The position numbers were made by a program, and so were the translations under genes. DNA of 51,406 nucleotides. It comes from Gnetum montanum (lineage: Eukaryota; Streptophyta; Gnetopsida; Gnetales; Gnetaceae). The notes beneath the pieces were generated by a model that ran no database searches, was not told the origin of the DNA, and worked only from the letters and a program-made list of their open reading frames with translations. Location: the NCBI GenBank assembly GCA_015680685.1, contig MNCI01002011.1, forward strand, positions 512,773 through 564,178. The letters are read 5' to 3'. Positions 32,592-45,926 of this stretch are shown here, piece after piece. Position 1 is the first letter of the stretch, and each line of letters starts with the position of its first letter.

Positions 32592-35115
32592 TGGTATCAA
32601 TGTAAGATAGTTTGATTAATTGCCCTATTAAGAACTACAATTGTGAAATTTAAAATGCCTATGGTTGTAGGTTAATCATGGTATTTATTATACCATGTAG
32701 TTTAAAGTCTTATTTATAGGGCAATATACTTCATAGCTTAGGACACATTCTTAGTGGAAGTTAGAGTTTGTCTAATCCAACTTTTTCATAGTCTTAGTAA
32801 GTTATTTATGCAATTTAATTGCATTGAATTTTTTATTGTTAGGGATATTTGCATAATTATGGGTTAGTCTGGTTCATCTATTTTTTTTAGCCTTTGCTTG
32901 AACTTTGTGTTATTGACCTAAAATTAGATAATGTTTTATAAATTTGTAGTTGCATGCTACTTTTTGATTATTCACCCCTTGTTGATGAAGCATTGTGTCA
33001 GTTAATTGTATGATTTTTTTTAATTCAATTAAAAATGACATTGAAATGAAAGGACGTTGTTTCAAGGGATAAGGATTCTTGGTCAAAGTGCCAATGTGAT
33101 AAGGGCTTGACCTTAGAGGCAAGTTCCATGTACAATGTGCTAACCTTGCATTATACCATGGTATCTAAATTATTGTTATCCTTGAATGAGGAGTTTGAGG
33201 AGCTTCCCAAGGAGTTTTTTTTTTTTTATGTTTGGGCTATTGCTATTTACTACCTTTCCATCACCCAAGATTGATCATTAAGTAGTGTATTTCATTCTTA
33301 GAAGTGATCATGAGGGTTTTTTTTTTTTATAAATTCAATGTAAACTTTAGGTTTTTGAAGTTGTCTTTCAAGTGTTTGAGGTTTTATTTCTTAATCATGG
33401 TGGACAAAATTGGTAGTAATTATCTTGATTTGCTCTATATGTTAAAGGATAATGTTAGCTTTAATAAGACAAATAAGTTAGCAAACTCATGATTTGCATG
33501 AGCCTATCTAAAGAAATTGTGGAGTAGTATGACATTAGCTATCTTTGCTTGTATGATTATATGGAATAAGAAGATAAACACCATGTGAAGAGCTCTTAGT
33601 CTACTACATCCAAAAATATGGTTGGCAATAGAAATCAACTAGTTTAATATCTTTAAGAATAAACTAAAGCATTAGATAAGGTGATGTTATCATTCCAATA
33701 AATAACACTGCTCTCATACTTTTGTTCTTTCTTTGTGCATATTTGTTATCTCTCATGTAGAGTTTGTAGTAATTTAAACCCTTATAAGAACAAGCGCTAC
33801 TTAAGCCATTAGTAATTTGTATACCACCATGATTTTTTGGCTTGAAAGAACAAAGAATGGGTGAAGAAGAAGAGCAAAAAATAAATAAAATTTTTATGGT
33901 TTTAAAAAGATAGTCAAATCCTTCAAATCTATCATTGGAGAGTAGCGTCATGGATCTATTCATGCATCATTATGCTATGGTTGTAGATGATAGAGAAGTT
34001 GAACAAGGAATTGCAAGAGAAGATAACTTTCATTACTATCAATTTGAATAAGCCAAAGTTTGCAAATAAATTTTCATCATAGATACATGCATTGATGATG
34101 CAAAATTTTGATATGGAGGTCAAAGCTAAGAGAAAGCTGCAAAAGGAGGAGGAGATCTTGAAGAATTTAGAAGCTGAAAAAAGGCTCATCAACTACTTTG
34201 GTAAGCAAAACCATCATAGAAAATTATGCAAATGGCTGAGTATGTTAGTAAGCTTCTTAATGCTTTAGTTTCTAACTATGTGGTAATTCTAGACTCTCCT
34301 TTGATCATGGATCATACTATACTTGAGTGGGTAATACCCTAAATTTAAATTCCATGGTCTTTGCATTCTCTTCTTATAAATCATCTTCCTCCTCTTCTCC
34401 TCAATCTTTCATAGTTATTAAGAAAGTATCTTAGCTTCCTTCTTCCCAAGTCATAGAAAAATTTAATGTTAATGATGATTTTCAACTTTGTGAGTATGAT
34501 GATTTCTTAAATTATGAGCTTTTTATATAAAATATTAAATGATTTCTAGTAGGTAGTACTTGTAAGGGCTTATGAAGTTCTCTAGCTTTGATACTCTATA
34601 TCTATTATGTTATATTCATAATTTTTTTGTGTTATTCATATCTTTAGAGAAATATCCACTACAAATTTTTCTTACTAAAGTTCCCTATTTTCTTCATTTT
34701 TTGAGGAACTATTATAACCATGGAGATATAACCAAGAAGGTTGGATATATAGAGAATTAAAATTGTTAAGACATATGTTTTAGGATTTTAATAAATAGCT
34801 TCATTGGTTTGAAGAATTGTATAAGTCTTATAATATAACCACAATTTCCAAAATAAAAAATGAAAAATAGAAGAGGAACCTCACTTAGCATAGTTTGGGC
34901 TTCCCTATAATTGTGGTATTCTTGATAGATTTTTTCAAACATAAAATACAATGTTTAAGAAGAAGCAAGTTTAATAATTGAAAAATCCTTCCTAAAGTTT
35001 GGTTCAAGTAGTAATAGTTGAATGAAAATTTCATAACAATAGAAAAGTTGTTATATAAAAGTGAAGTTTTAGTCTTCTTGTTAAAAACATTTACCACATG
35101 GAGTTTGAGAAGAAG

Positions 35116-35727
35116 TGTTAAGGATTTGAGTATCAATATTAACCTTAACATGTGGTATAAATATCCAGATATATAACCATAATTTTTTACATCAAGAGAC
35201 CAATAAGGTTATTAGTGATTAGTTATTAAGAAATATGACTATCAAATGAGATTTTTTTCTTGGTTTTAATCTATTAAAGGGAAGTCATAAGATAGTTCTA
35301 CATACACACATTCAACACACTTCAATAGTTTGGTATAGAGACCATAAATATTAGTTTTATTACTTGTGGTTATTTACTTTGGTCTTTGATGTTTTTTTCT
35401 ATTAGGCATGTAGATTTGTATCTTTGTATATTCTTCATTATACTTCATTATGTATATTTCAACCATCTAACTCTATAATTGTCAATGTCTATATACATGG
35501 TTTGATTTTATCATGATATAATTAACTTTTTATCTTATTTATTATGTTCATCATTACATAGTATGATTGTATCATAGTTTGTGGGCCAATATGTGTTCCA
35601 GTCTTTCTAGTGTGTTATAACCATTATTATATAAGTTCTTGTTTAGTTTATTTAGTTTTGGAACTTATGAATATTTCATTGGTTGGACTTTGTTACTCTT
35701 GTCATGAGAACCTAAATTCCTAATACA
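35116..35727 (+). repeat. 3' LTR of element D
   Basis: Aligns with 31967-32591 over its full length, with many substitutions, so the element is old. Confidence 0.75.
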
Positions 35728-36825
35728 ATGACAAAAATTGCAAGAAATAGGAAGATTATAATATGTAATTATTTGAATATAAGTCTTTCTACCAGCTTTC
35801 AGCATTAATTCCTTTTTATGATTAAGAGCATTTATTTCAATAAGAAAAAATTTTTGAAAATAAAATGATGTGAAAACAGATTCTATATACTTAATAGGAC
35901 TAAGAAGACTAATAATTTTCTACTCAAGTTTATGAAAAATTAATAGATGATTAAATAGCTTGATAAAATGTGAAATTTTACACTACTCTTTAGATTGTAC
36001 ATCCAAATTTGGATTTTACTTATGAATGATCAATATCATATGCTTATGTATAAAAGACCCTATATCTAGGGTACATTGAACCATCAAAGCATTTTTTATC
36101 TCAACAAGTAAAAAAAAAAAGAATAATACCTAACATGAATGACTTAAATGTCATGTTTTTTCTCACATCATTTAATTGTGAAGTGAAACTTTGATTACAA
36201 GATAGATAACCTAAAATTTGAATGAATACATATTGTATGTAAGATTTGCTAACAATTAATGGTCTACATCATTAGAGAGAAAAAAATTAAGTGTGTTCGT
36301 TGCATCAACATTACTAGAAGGTATAATAAATTTTTTTCTTTTTAGCTTGTAAATTTTTATTCTTAGAATCAATAAAAATTTTTGTATCGATAGAAGAAGC
36401 TAAAATTTTAGCATTCATTGAAGAAGTTAGAGGTAATTTAGAATCCCTCATTGGGAAATTCTAGAGATGTCATGTCCGCATTTCCAAATGTTGTCATTCT
36501 ATAATAATGATGGTGTCTCTTCATAATAAATGATGTAATTATTGTAATAAGACCCACAAGAGCAAGTTGTAATATGACCTAAAAAGGCACATTGTAATAA
36601 TGGACATGTCTCTTAAGGTAATCTTTTGAGGTTTGACCTAAGGTATTTATACTTAGGTTTGACTTAAGATTGTGCTAGCATGGAGTTGTAGAGCCAATAA
36701 AGGTAAGTAATGGATGATTGGCCATCCCTTCTGGCCAAGCTTATGCCTAACTATGGTGGTAGATCTGGATTACTTCTAAGGGATAGATGTTGAAGGAAAA
36801 AAACCCTAAAAAAATCCTTAGAGCA
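35728..36825. other. AT-rich region without recognised features
   Basis: No credible coding region. Positions 36470-36790 resemble a worn LTR or leader (less AT-rich, several direct short repeats), but no partner copy was found in the window. Confidence 0.35.
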
Positions 36826-36962
36826 TGGCCCGGATACACTATTTCCATATTAGTAAAGCTTTCTTTACATTTTTACTATTGCATTTTTTCTATATAAGAT
36901 CAAATGTTATGTGTATTTGACGTTTTTCTTGACATCCAAGAACAACATGTCATAATTAATAT
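36826..36962 (+). repeat. Repeat Y, copy 1
   Basis: Aligns with 41318-41455: 'agtaaagctttcttt', then 'gaatgttatgtgtatttga' and 'tgacat.caa.aa' in the same order and spacing. Both follow a CCT-rich lead and precede A-rich DNA. Possibly the end of an LTR plus leader of an unassigned retroelement. Confidence 0.55.
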
Positions 36963-38650
36963 CAAAGGAAACTATGACCCAAGGGCTAATTAGAATTAAG
37001 ATTCAATCAAAGTTCAAATCTAATGATGAATCATTAGCCATGATCTAGGGAGAATCACAAACCATCATGAGATATGCATCATGTCCAAGATGAAACATAC
37101 AACCAAGAAGATTCTTTCCTGGTGATTTCCATGGATATGCATGGCTAGAGTTTGAAGAGTCTTGACCACATATTAATAAAGTTCATGAACTATTGGAAAC
37201 TTTGATGAGACAAGAGTAACATTGGTCAAGGTAACTCTTACCCATTTTTAATAATATAAGATTTTTTCACAATTGTGTAAGGAAACCATTGTGTCCTTTC
37301 ACAAGGGTAGTAACTATAACCAAGTCTTTAAAATATTCCTTTGTTATCAAGTTCTAGCACCCCTAGAACACCCAAACATTAACAACTTGATATTTCATAT
37401 CCTTATCCAAATTATTGATGAACACAAGGAAGTTAAGCTAATCAAAGATCTCCTCTACCTAGTAAGTAAAAGATCTTACCAAGGGGTTGATAGGAAATTC
37501 ACACTCATTAGATAATTTCATGATGTCCTACCATGTTAACCTTCTCCTTAAAGCCAATTGACTTGAGCTTGATAATTCCTATTTCATTTTCCAATTTTTC
37601 TTATTATTTTTAAGGAAACTTAAGTCACTTTGAAGTCCCTCTGTTGCCCATACATTAACTTATAAAGGTTAATTTGGTGAAATAGGTTGTTTTAGTCCTT
37701 TAAAATCTTGAAAATTAAACTTAGTAATTTCACCTCAAAACCTAGTCGAACGCATAGTGCTCAATGAGATAATTCTAATGGTATTAAGGTTGTCTCTATT
37801 AGGCTTACATAACAATGAGGTGTCATCCTAGTGTTTTATATCTTGGCCTGATAACCCTAGGCTATACGTTTAATTCTACTAGATGACACTAAGTTATAAA
37901 CTTATATAAATTTGGGTGTGCACCTATGTTTCAATTATTTTGGGTTTCAACACCTCCTCTATTAGGCTTACACTTTGGGAGATATCATTGTTTCAAGTTT
38001 TTCATAATGTGTACTTTAACACAATTAAAATTTAATAATTTTATTAATTTTAAGTTTAATTTTTATAAAACATCAAATTTAGGATAAGGAGTTAAATCCT
38101 TAATTTCTAAGTTGAAAATCCTACATCTTAACATAATCTTGCTAATCACTTGGTTAAATTTCTAGGTGTGCTAGTTAGACAAGGGTAACATGTTAAATTT
38201 ATAATATTTTTAATTTTTTGAAAAAGAAAAATAATAAAAAAAATAAAATTTTAATAAAAAAGTCATGGTTTCCACATTGACAGTAGGATCTACATGAGGC
38301 CCACTACTACACGTCGTGGTAGGGCTATGTCATTAGATGTAACTTGATTATGTTGCACAATGTTAGGGTCATACCTAATGATGTGATCTACTATGATGCT
38401 ATGTGGCCACCCAAAACATGTCTCCTTCCACCTATTGCTTGTTACACTACTACTTACCACTGTCCACTACCAGTTGCGTGTGTAGCTCTCTATGTCCATG
38501 CCATTGTAGTTTGCCTTATCATGCACCATCACAATTCATCATTGTCACTTGCATCATCATAGTCTACCACTATTGCCTATACTAGCACCTTTTGCCTAGC
38601 ATTTCACTACCTACCTTTGCAGTATCCATTGCCAAACCCATAGTGTCCAT
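36963..38650. other. Unassigned repeat-like DNA
   Basis: No recognisable protein. An 80-codon open frame at 37273-37515 (MCKETIVSFHKGSNY) has no recognised motif and is probably chance or an old transposon piece. Positions 38340-38600 are rich in cac/cat triplets. Confidence 0.3.
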
Positions 38651-38654
38651 AGAC

Positions 38655-38755
38655 ATTGAATGTCCCTACTGGTTGGTGACTAGGATGACTTTAGGTCCTT
38701 ACTAGCGAGTGACTAAGAAGATTGTAGATCCCTATCGAGTGATGCTAGAAAAAAG
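38655..38755 (+). repeat. Minisatellite, about three units of 35-40 bp
   Basis: Three imperfect units follow the pattern 'gtccctactggttggtgactaggatgactttag', with 'ccctayyrg' and 'gtgactaag' anchors recurring at 38665, 38697 and 38731. Confidence 0.5.
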
Positions 38756-38879
38756 TTTGTCAACTGATAGAAAAATTTTAGATATAAATTTTAAATTTGA
38801 AAATCAAAATTTAAATTGTTGGTTATGATCAAGTTAGACCAATTGGTCAAATTTATGGGTTAGTAGCATGATAAATAAA

Positions 38880-40700
38880 AATTTCATAATTAAACATGTC
38901 GGTCCTGGAGTAGTATTGGGATGGTTGACCTCTTAGGAAGTCTCAAAATTTGTGCCCAAACTCCAAACTTTGGAATTTGATAACTTTTGATTTTAAAAGC
39001 CTTTTTGGAAAAAAAATAGTTATTTCCTACATATTTAAGCCTCTAGGATGTAATGGATAAGTTAGATCTACCCTATAGAACTCCAAAAATTAGGTTTTAA
39101 TTCTTGTCCTTAAACTATATCTCAAGAGCATTGAAATCTTAATTCAACATAACCTAGGCATCCTATGTCCGCTTCTAACATATGAATAGTTATTTCTAAT
39201 ATGTTGTAGCCTTTTGAAGCCAATGGTAATGTTAGATTGGGCATCTAGATAGCTAATTACTAGGTGATATCTTAAATCATGTCTTGCTAAGACTATAACC
39301 TAGATTAACTAACCATGCCCCATAATTTAATTATTCAAAATAACAAATATAATCCTTTTTAAACATCTTGGGCCTTAAGATTAGGTGATTATTTTATACA
39401 AATAAATATACTTATGCCACTAATCTTTAGTTGGTCATTAAACTAGAAACACACAGAAGATTTATATTGATCTAGTTATCAATCAAATCATTCGATAGTA
39501 GACATCAACATTGACCATTATGAAAAATCATTATCTTGTCTTGACAAGATGTATGATACCCATGAGAGAAAATGAGACAAGATAGAGTTAAAGAATATGA
39601 GTGAAGGTTGCAATATACAATGTGCTTGAAAGGTCCTTAGCTAGTAAAAGATAACACATTCTATGTCTACCCTGGGCTTGAGACTAGCACGAATACTAAT
39701 ACCCATGCATCCTAGTAGAATTGAAAAACATGAATGTTAGTGTTCTATATTTACCAGAAGTCATGCCTATTAGAAATTGTCTAGGGTGCTCATGTATTTG
39801 ATGTTCCTTACAACATCAAGAAATAAAAATGAATGAAAATGTAACAGAAATGAAAATCATGAATTGCATTGTATTTCCTTGAAAATTATGTACCTTGAGT
39901 ATTCATGTAGGTCTATATGGTTAGAAATATATTTTTTAAAACATACATTATGTGCACATCCATCTGCTCAAATTTGTGGATTGGTGTGAGCACATGGGTC
40001 ACCTACCCTCACCTAATTCTAACCTAACCTAGGTCTAACTTGGATCACCTACCCTAATTAATGTTAAGTTAGTAACCCTTTAAGAGCTATATAAGGAGAT
40101 GTGTGGCTATGTATTTTGCAATAGAGGAGGAAGACATTCAAGAGGGGATTTTGTTGAGGAGTTGAGAGAGTAGAGAACCTTCCAAGTGGTGGAGCATTCT
40201 CTTAAGCATCTTCACCTTCAAGCCTCCATTTTGTTATTTTTACTTCAAGCATGTACCCCATCATGTTGCAACTCTAAGCATATTGTGAGAATGTGAGGAA
40301 ATTCTCCATTGTGTGGAGTACATTCAAGAATGCTTATTAAGCACCTCCTTAAGAGGTAATATGAGGAACACCTTCATTAATATTTGAAGTAAAGTCCAAA
40401 GTGCTTTCTTAAGCATCTCCTCATGAGAAAATTTGTTTTTTTGACCCTACTTTATTATTATTGTGTCTCTCTTAAGTTAATTGTTGCTAGTTGTTTCATA
40501 TTTGAATTTTGAATGAATTTCTTCTTCTCATCATAGTTTATAATTTATGTTAGCTATTTCAAATTTTTGTTTATATAATTATATTAAGAAAATCCTATTT
40601 TAAGCTATTTTATGTATTTCATCATATTTCATCCATGTATCAAATTTGTTTTAATGTGGTAAATGTTGTAAAAAAGTTAGCTTCTGTTGCTTAGCTCTAA
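38880..40700 (+). repeat. Possible LTR of an unassigned Ty3-type element
   Basis: Two related segments, about 39010-39085 and 39180-39255, share 'atagttattyctaatat' and 'aatggtaatgttagat'-type blocks, a kind of internal duplication common in long plant LTRs. A TATA-like GAGCTATATAAGGAG at 40087-40101 is followed by a 300-bp stretch with repeated 'cttaagcatc' phrases, as in an R-U5 region. Termini, primer site and partner copy are not identified. Confidence 0.3.
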
Positions 40701-42109
40701 CAATTCCATGGGAATTTCTATATCAAATCCAAAATCATTTGAGAGAGTTGGGATACAAAGACATCTATAAGTAGAAAGGTCCTTGTGATGGTTCATCCTT
40801 TGATCTATACCAATTAGCCTACTATAGGAACCACAATATGGATGACTACACAATCTTTTTCAAAGAAGCCAAGTTTGAATTAATACAAAGATTCAAATGG
40901 ATATTAGAAGACATGATTCTTGAAATTCCATAACTTTGAGCCATGAGAAAGAAAGAATAATAGATATTACAAAGAAGACACATAGCCTTGGGATTAGTAC
41001 TTCTAATGTCATCATTAGGAGGACATGTATGTATGGTCAACACATATTTCATCATCAACCTAACATGCCTAGATGTTATACTTTGTCAAGTATCTTAATT
41101 GATTAACTAGATTCACAAAAGCTTGAAGTATAAGCTGTTCCTAACTTATACCCATTCTAATATAGTGTTTATTATTCTTTATGGAGACTTCCATGTGAAA
41201 TCTAGAAGTGGAGTTCATTAATTCCTAAAATATGGAAGAGTGAAAGAACCATTGTAAGAGGAATCCAAGTTGAAAAAAACATTTTCATCAGTTCATCATA
41301 CCATTCTATTAACTAGTGCATACACTATTTTCATAGTAATAAAGCTTTCTTTTTATTTCCTTTTGCATTTTTGTTGTTTCTTTATTTACATATAATATTG
41401 AATGTTATGTATATTTGATGTTTACCATGACATTCAAAAATGCAATGTCAAAAGAAAAATTAAATTTGCTAAAGAAAAATCGAAGAGAAAGAGAAAAAAA
41501 TATCCACTAGTAGATACATATAGTTATCTAGTTCTAGTTATAACATGATTTCCAAATTCTTCCCTCTCTTTCACACAAAAACCTCCTAAAAAAAAATACT
41601 ACAACATATAAAATGCATTTTTTGAAAAATTTCTTATGTTATTATTAAATTTTTTAAATTATTAATACTTGAATTAAATAAATGATGTTATTAAGGCATC
41701 ACTTACTTGATTATGACAAGTGTAAGAGGGGACTTGTTGAAACAAGAATAAGATTTAGGAAAGGAATGTTGGAACCCAAACCATTTATTTTTTTATAGCT
41801 CACATTGAAGATGGCTAGCTTGAACTTTCTCTTCAAAATTCTTGTAAGGAATATCTTCTAAGTTTCCGCTTCTTACAATATAAAATCATACTAGTTTTAA
41901 ATCCTCTCAGGATTCATCATCATTTTAGAAGATGTATGTAGATCCTCTTGGATTCCATACTATCTTAACCATAATCTTCTTGTAAAGAACTACATGGCCC
42001 TAAGGATATGTAGGAATCCTAGGCTTTGAGTTTAGGCATGGGTACCTCCTGTAGTTTATGGAGAAGAGGTTAAGGGTTGAATGCATATTGTACAGGGGTG
42101 TGTGTTAGG
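40701..42109. other. Unassigned repeat-like DNA, including repeat Y copy 2 at 41318-41455
   Basis: No gene recognised. Repeat Y copy 2 aligns with 36826-36962. Confidence 0.35.
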
Positions 42110-42600
42110 TCTTTTATATTGTAAGAAATTAATATGGGTACCCCCATATTGTTAGACCCCAAAAAAGTATTAATAATAAGAAAAAAATAATTCATAGTAG
42201 ATCACATCATTAATCATTGAGTAGAAAACCCAGAAAACAACATGAAAAGAAATATCTTTCCAATTTTAGGGATGTTTACTCAAGTGAATAATTTTATAAT
42301 AGTTAGTTTCAAAAGACCAAAGAGAAAAATTAATTATTAGAAAGGAGGATGGTTCTAGTTATAACAAAATTTACATCATTTTCAATATCTATTTTTGAAC
42401 TTAAAATAGCAAAAGAATTTGCTATAGTAATGGAAAGCTTTGATGAAGTACTAACGTTTGTAGGAGAGAACTATATAAAGGTAAATGCTAGCACATAATG
42501 TCTATCATGATTAACCTTACATTGAGTCTTCTTGGCATCTTCTAAACCTTTCTTGTCAAAAATAAAAGATTTTATCTTTGGATATATACTAAACCATAAA
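42110..42600 (-). repeat. Unclassified repeat X, copy 2 (uninterrupted)
   Basis: The sister of 17555-17822 plus 31064-31320. At 42370-42385 it reads 'acatcattttcaatatc' without interruption, the empty-site version of the place where element B sits in copy 1. The minus strand reads KKTQCKVNHDRHYVLAF and ends at LLSNN plus stop. Confidence 0.65.
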
Positions 42601-42654
42601 TAGATGATTATATGTACCCTTGGATATATAGCTAAATAAAGATTTCATAAAACT

Positions 42655-42740
42655 TAAGTAGAACTTTATAACTTAATGCTACCTAGAAGAATCATATCCA
42701 TAACTTGAAGTTTTCAAATAAAGTGTTATTACTATACTAA
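42655..42740 (-). repeat. Inverted copy of the 17461-17525 segment
   Basis: The reverse complement reads 'aagttctacttaag' and 'tagcattaagttat', matching 17486-17520 ('taacgctaagttat', 'aagttctacttaaa'). It flanks repeat X on the opposite side and in opposite orientation from copy 1, suggesting terminal inverted repeats or a SINE inserted independently. Confidence 0.5.
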
Positions 42741-42769
42741 AACATTATTGTTAATTATTTGATTAAAGT

Positions 42770-43820
42770 ATTTGAGTTATGGTTTGTAAGTTACTAGTTT
42801 GACACAACATAATGTTCTACCTATATTTTGTAAAAATATGGAGTTGGCTATATGTTATTGTGAGGTACATGTACTCAATTAGTTTTAACATCCAATAATC
42901 CTTCAATTGAATAAATTGATATATATAGAAAGAGTATTAACATTTCTTATATTAATTAGATCTAAGATGCCATGAAGTTGATGATAAAGATAGGGGGATC
43001 ATGTTCCTCAAAACTAAATGATAAAAAGTCTACTCAAATTATTTGTCATAATGAGAAACATTCACATCAATGTGATGGGGATAAGTTACTAAATGTGATT
43101 GACATATTACAAAGTTATACTTGAAGAAATGCTATGATTTGGAATGTAGTAGAGGAGCCTAGAGCAAATAGGTCTCATTTGGTAGAGAAGAATATTAGAC
43201 CAAAAAAATAAAATAGATAACTTTATTGCTCAAGTATATATATATTAAGAAGTTACATAAATACAATGTTAAAATGGGAAATCCAATTTTTGCTTTAAAT
43301 TGAGAACTTTCAATATTAAGAAATGCAACAATAACAAGTAGTGGTGATAACATGAAATCAAAGGACATTGGCTCTAACACAAGTAACTTAATTAATGGTT
43401 TTTAGCAAGGTAACATTGTTAATACCATTTAGTGTTGTATTGGTTATTATTATATTTATCAATTTTGTTCTTTATATTGATGACTATTTTTGTTGAATAG
43501 GTTTGTCTATTTTGCTCCTAGTGAAGGATGTAGAAAAATTATTTAATTCAATTAATGCAAAGTACAAAAGATAACTTGTATAACATGAGGAGAATATAAA
43601 CTTTGACAAAGATATATTAAATGCAATAATATTATATCCATTTTGTAATCTTATTTTTTCAATTTTGTTGCATGTTAATCTTCCTTGTCATTTGTCATTT
43701 CATTGTTTTCCATTATCAATATAAATTATATTAGATTATTTGGTGATGTATTCATTTATGCTTATTTTTCTTTAGTGTAATGATTTAACATAATTCTCAT
43801 TACCATGTTCATTATCTAAC
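42770..43820. other. AT-rich region, possible 5' part of the Ulp1-type transposon
   Basis: No recognisable coding region. Given the peptidase fragment just downstream on the plus strand, this may be worn transposon DNA of the same element. Confidence 0.3.
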
Positions 43821-44700
43821 ATGCTCATTTTCCCATTTGTAGTTTCTAAAGATGATGTGCAATCCAATGCTCCAATTGATGCTACATGTTCAAAAATCAA
43901 TAGATTATTGGAATTATTACATAGTGGCATGCTTGATAGTATAAAGATTGTAAAAATTTCCTTTTCCTCTTATGTTGCCATAGAAGAGATAATCAAGAGT
44001 TTATATTGAAAAGGTTGGAAAGAATGGATTGATGATCATATCATTAATATGTACATCATGCAATTTAAGGATCTAAAAAGAAATATTTAGTCTTTTGAGG
44101 TGAATGATAGATAAAAATAATTCATTTATAATTCTCTCTTTCAATAATTTGAAAATTCTTATGAGTGCCATATGTAGAAGATCCAACTGAGATAGAAACT
44201 TAATAAATATAAAAAAAGACATGTTATGAATGTTGATAATGGTACATTGGTTGAAGAAGAAGTTGATGACGTACTAAAAAATGATTTTAAGAAAGAATTA
44301 AAATAAAAAAAAAATAGTTGGAATGAGTTAATGCAACCTATAATGTCATTATTCTATCATCCTTTTAATACTAGTGGACATTGGGTGCTTATTATGGGAG
44401 ATATAACAAACAAAAAAAAATTGTGTCTTTATAATTTATCATCATTTGCACAACATCTAGCTATTGTTTGGAAGTTAATGGTAGAATTTGTTGAAGCTTT
44501 ATCTCAAGACAAGTGTACTATTGGGGAATGCATATAGGAGGTGAAGGAGAGAAGAAAGAAGATGTTATCAAAATGAAATATGTAAGAAACAATAGGTATT
44601 TTGACATAGGAAAATGGATATGATTATGAAATTCATTTATTGATATATATGCACTATCTAGTCTTTGACAAGGACATGCAATTTAGTGTTGAATTTGTTT
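43821..44700 (+). pseudogene. Ulp1/C48-type cysteine peptidase fragment, catalytic Cys lost
   Basis: A single frame with several stops carries the three landmarks of the family in order: GWKEWIDDHIINMYIMQF at 44013-44066 (compare W-L-x-D-x-x-I-x-x-Y), SGHWVLIMGDITNKK with the catalytic His at 44379-44381, and ENGYDYEI at 44610-44633 where the family has NxxDCG. The catalytic Cys codon reads TAT (44625-44627), one transition from TGT, and the preceding Gln is TAG. The Asp position near YNLS reads Asn. Such domains remove SUMO-like tags; in plants they are often carried by Mutator-like (Kaonashi) and CACTA transposons, which fits the surroundings. Dead by several criteria. Confidence 0.72.
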
Positions 44701-44848
44701 TTATGTTTTGAACAACCATGATTAAGAAAATCCTTTGCACCATAGGCAAATAGCTTTGGAAACACTTATGTCTACACCATTTGTGTAATGAAAATTATCT
44801 CAAATATAGTGCTCTCATTTAATTTATTTTTAATAAAACATAGCATGG

Positions 44849-45676
44849 TGATGAGCAATGAGCAGTCCCTACTCCCAACCACATGAATCACTACCATTCA
44901 CTAAGTGATGTGGTTGAATTCCTTAGACTTTAGTTCTCTAAGTACACTGGGTCTAAGTAGTGAATATCAAGAATGTGATCATTGTCTTCTCAATTTCACT
45001 TGTGAGGTATAGGTGTATGATTAAGTGAAACTGAGGCATACAATTTTTATCATTTTATATTTATTGCATAAATTGCTTAGCTACTAGAAAATAAAGTAAT
45101 TGAATTTTTAAGTAATCTAGTAACTAACTAATATCTTAAATAATCCTAACATAAGCATCTATTCCATTTACTGCACACACACTAAACAACATTGCAATGT
45201 TACTAGGTTGCCAAGCATTAAGTGCTCCTAGGATTATCAAACATTAACATATGCTCAAAATGGTTGTACTTATGCATATTAAGTAATTTCTATTTAATTA
45301 ATTAATCCAATTCATTGAGGTAAATTACCCAAATAATAAATGCATTTAAAGTAAACATTAATCTATTTTCAAATGCTACAAGGTTTATGAAGAAAGATCA
45401 TCTTTATTGCTGGTCACACCAAGGTGCTCAAGTATATCAATGTTTGAATAAAGATCTATAAACTTCTCACTCTTACTGTGGGCACTTAGAAAATATTCTA
45501 ACTATCAAATGAACAAAATGCAAGAGCTTCGCTTAAGTAGTAACTATGGGATTCCATAAATGTGGCTAGTGAGAATGTATTTATAGGCAAAGACAGACAT
45601 TGCATCAATGGGGTCACATTGATGCATTAGACCATGCATTGATGCATCGATTGAACCTAAGAAAGATGCTTCATCA
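44849..45676 (-). repeat. 3' LTR of element C
   Basis: 828 bp, TGATGAGC to TTCATCA, diverged from the A and B LTRs but colinear. In sense a TGCATCGATGCA-type palindrome cluster (45600-45655) lies upstream of the TATA box CTATAAATAC at 45577-45586. The polypurine tract CATGGGGGTA follows at 45677-45686. Confidence 0.85.
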
Positions 45677-45926
45677 TACCCCCATGACTGAATGAAAACT
45701 CATCCTCTAGTGAAAAAATAGAGGAACAAGTTCTTTATAAAATTTTGGGAAGGTATGGGATTATTGACTAACTACAAATATAAAACTAACACAAACAAAC
45801 ACAAAGTGAAAAAATGTACAAATTTACAATCATTATAAAAATTTGGTGTTCATGACAACAAAATTAAACATCATGTTAAAAATTGACAGCAAAACTCCTC
45901 TGGCGGCTTGAAGACAGGGAAGATAA

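Larger units (their letters stand above)
31967..35727 (+). mobile_element. Element D: small non-autonomous LTR retrotransposon
   Basis: Two direct repeats (31967-32591 and 35116-35727, about 610-625 bp) start TGTTAAGGATTT and end in TAATA or TAATACA. TGGTATCA at 32592 immediately after the first repeat is the start of a tRNA-iMet primer site, and the purine-rich GAGTTTGAGAAGAAG (35101-35115) precedes the second. ATGA flanks both ends (31963-31966 and 35728-35731), probably four of five target-duplication bases. The 2.5-kb interior has short open frames (for example 33304-33492) but no pol motif, so this is a non-autonomous element, probably of Copia type by its LTR ends and primer. Confidence 0.75.
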
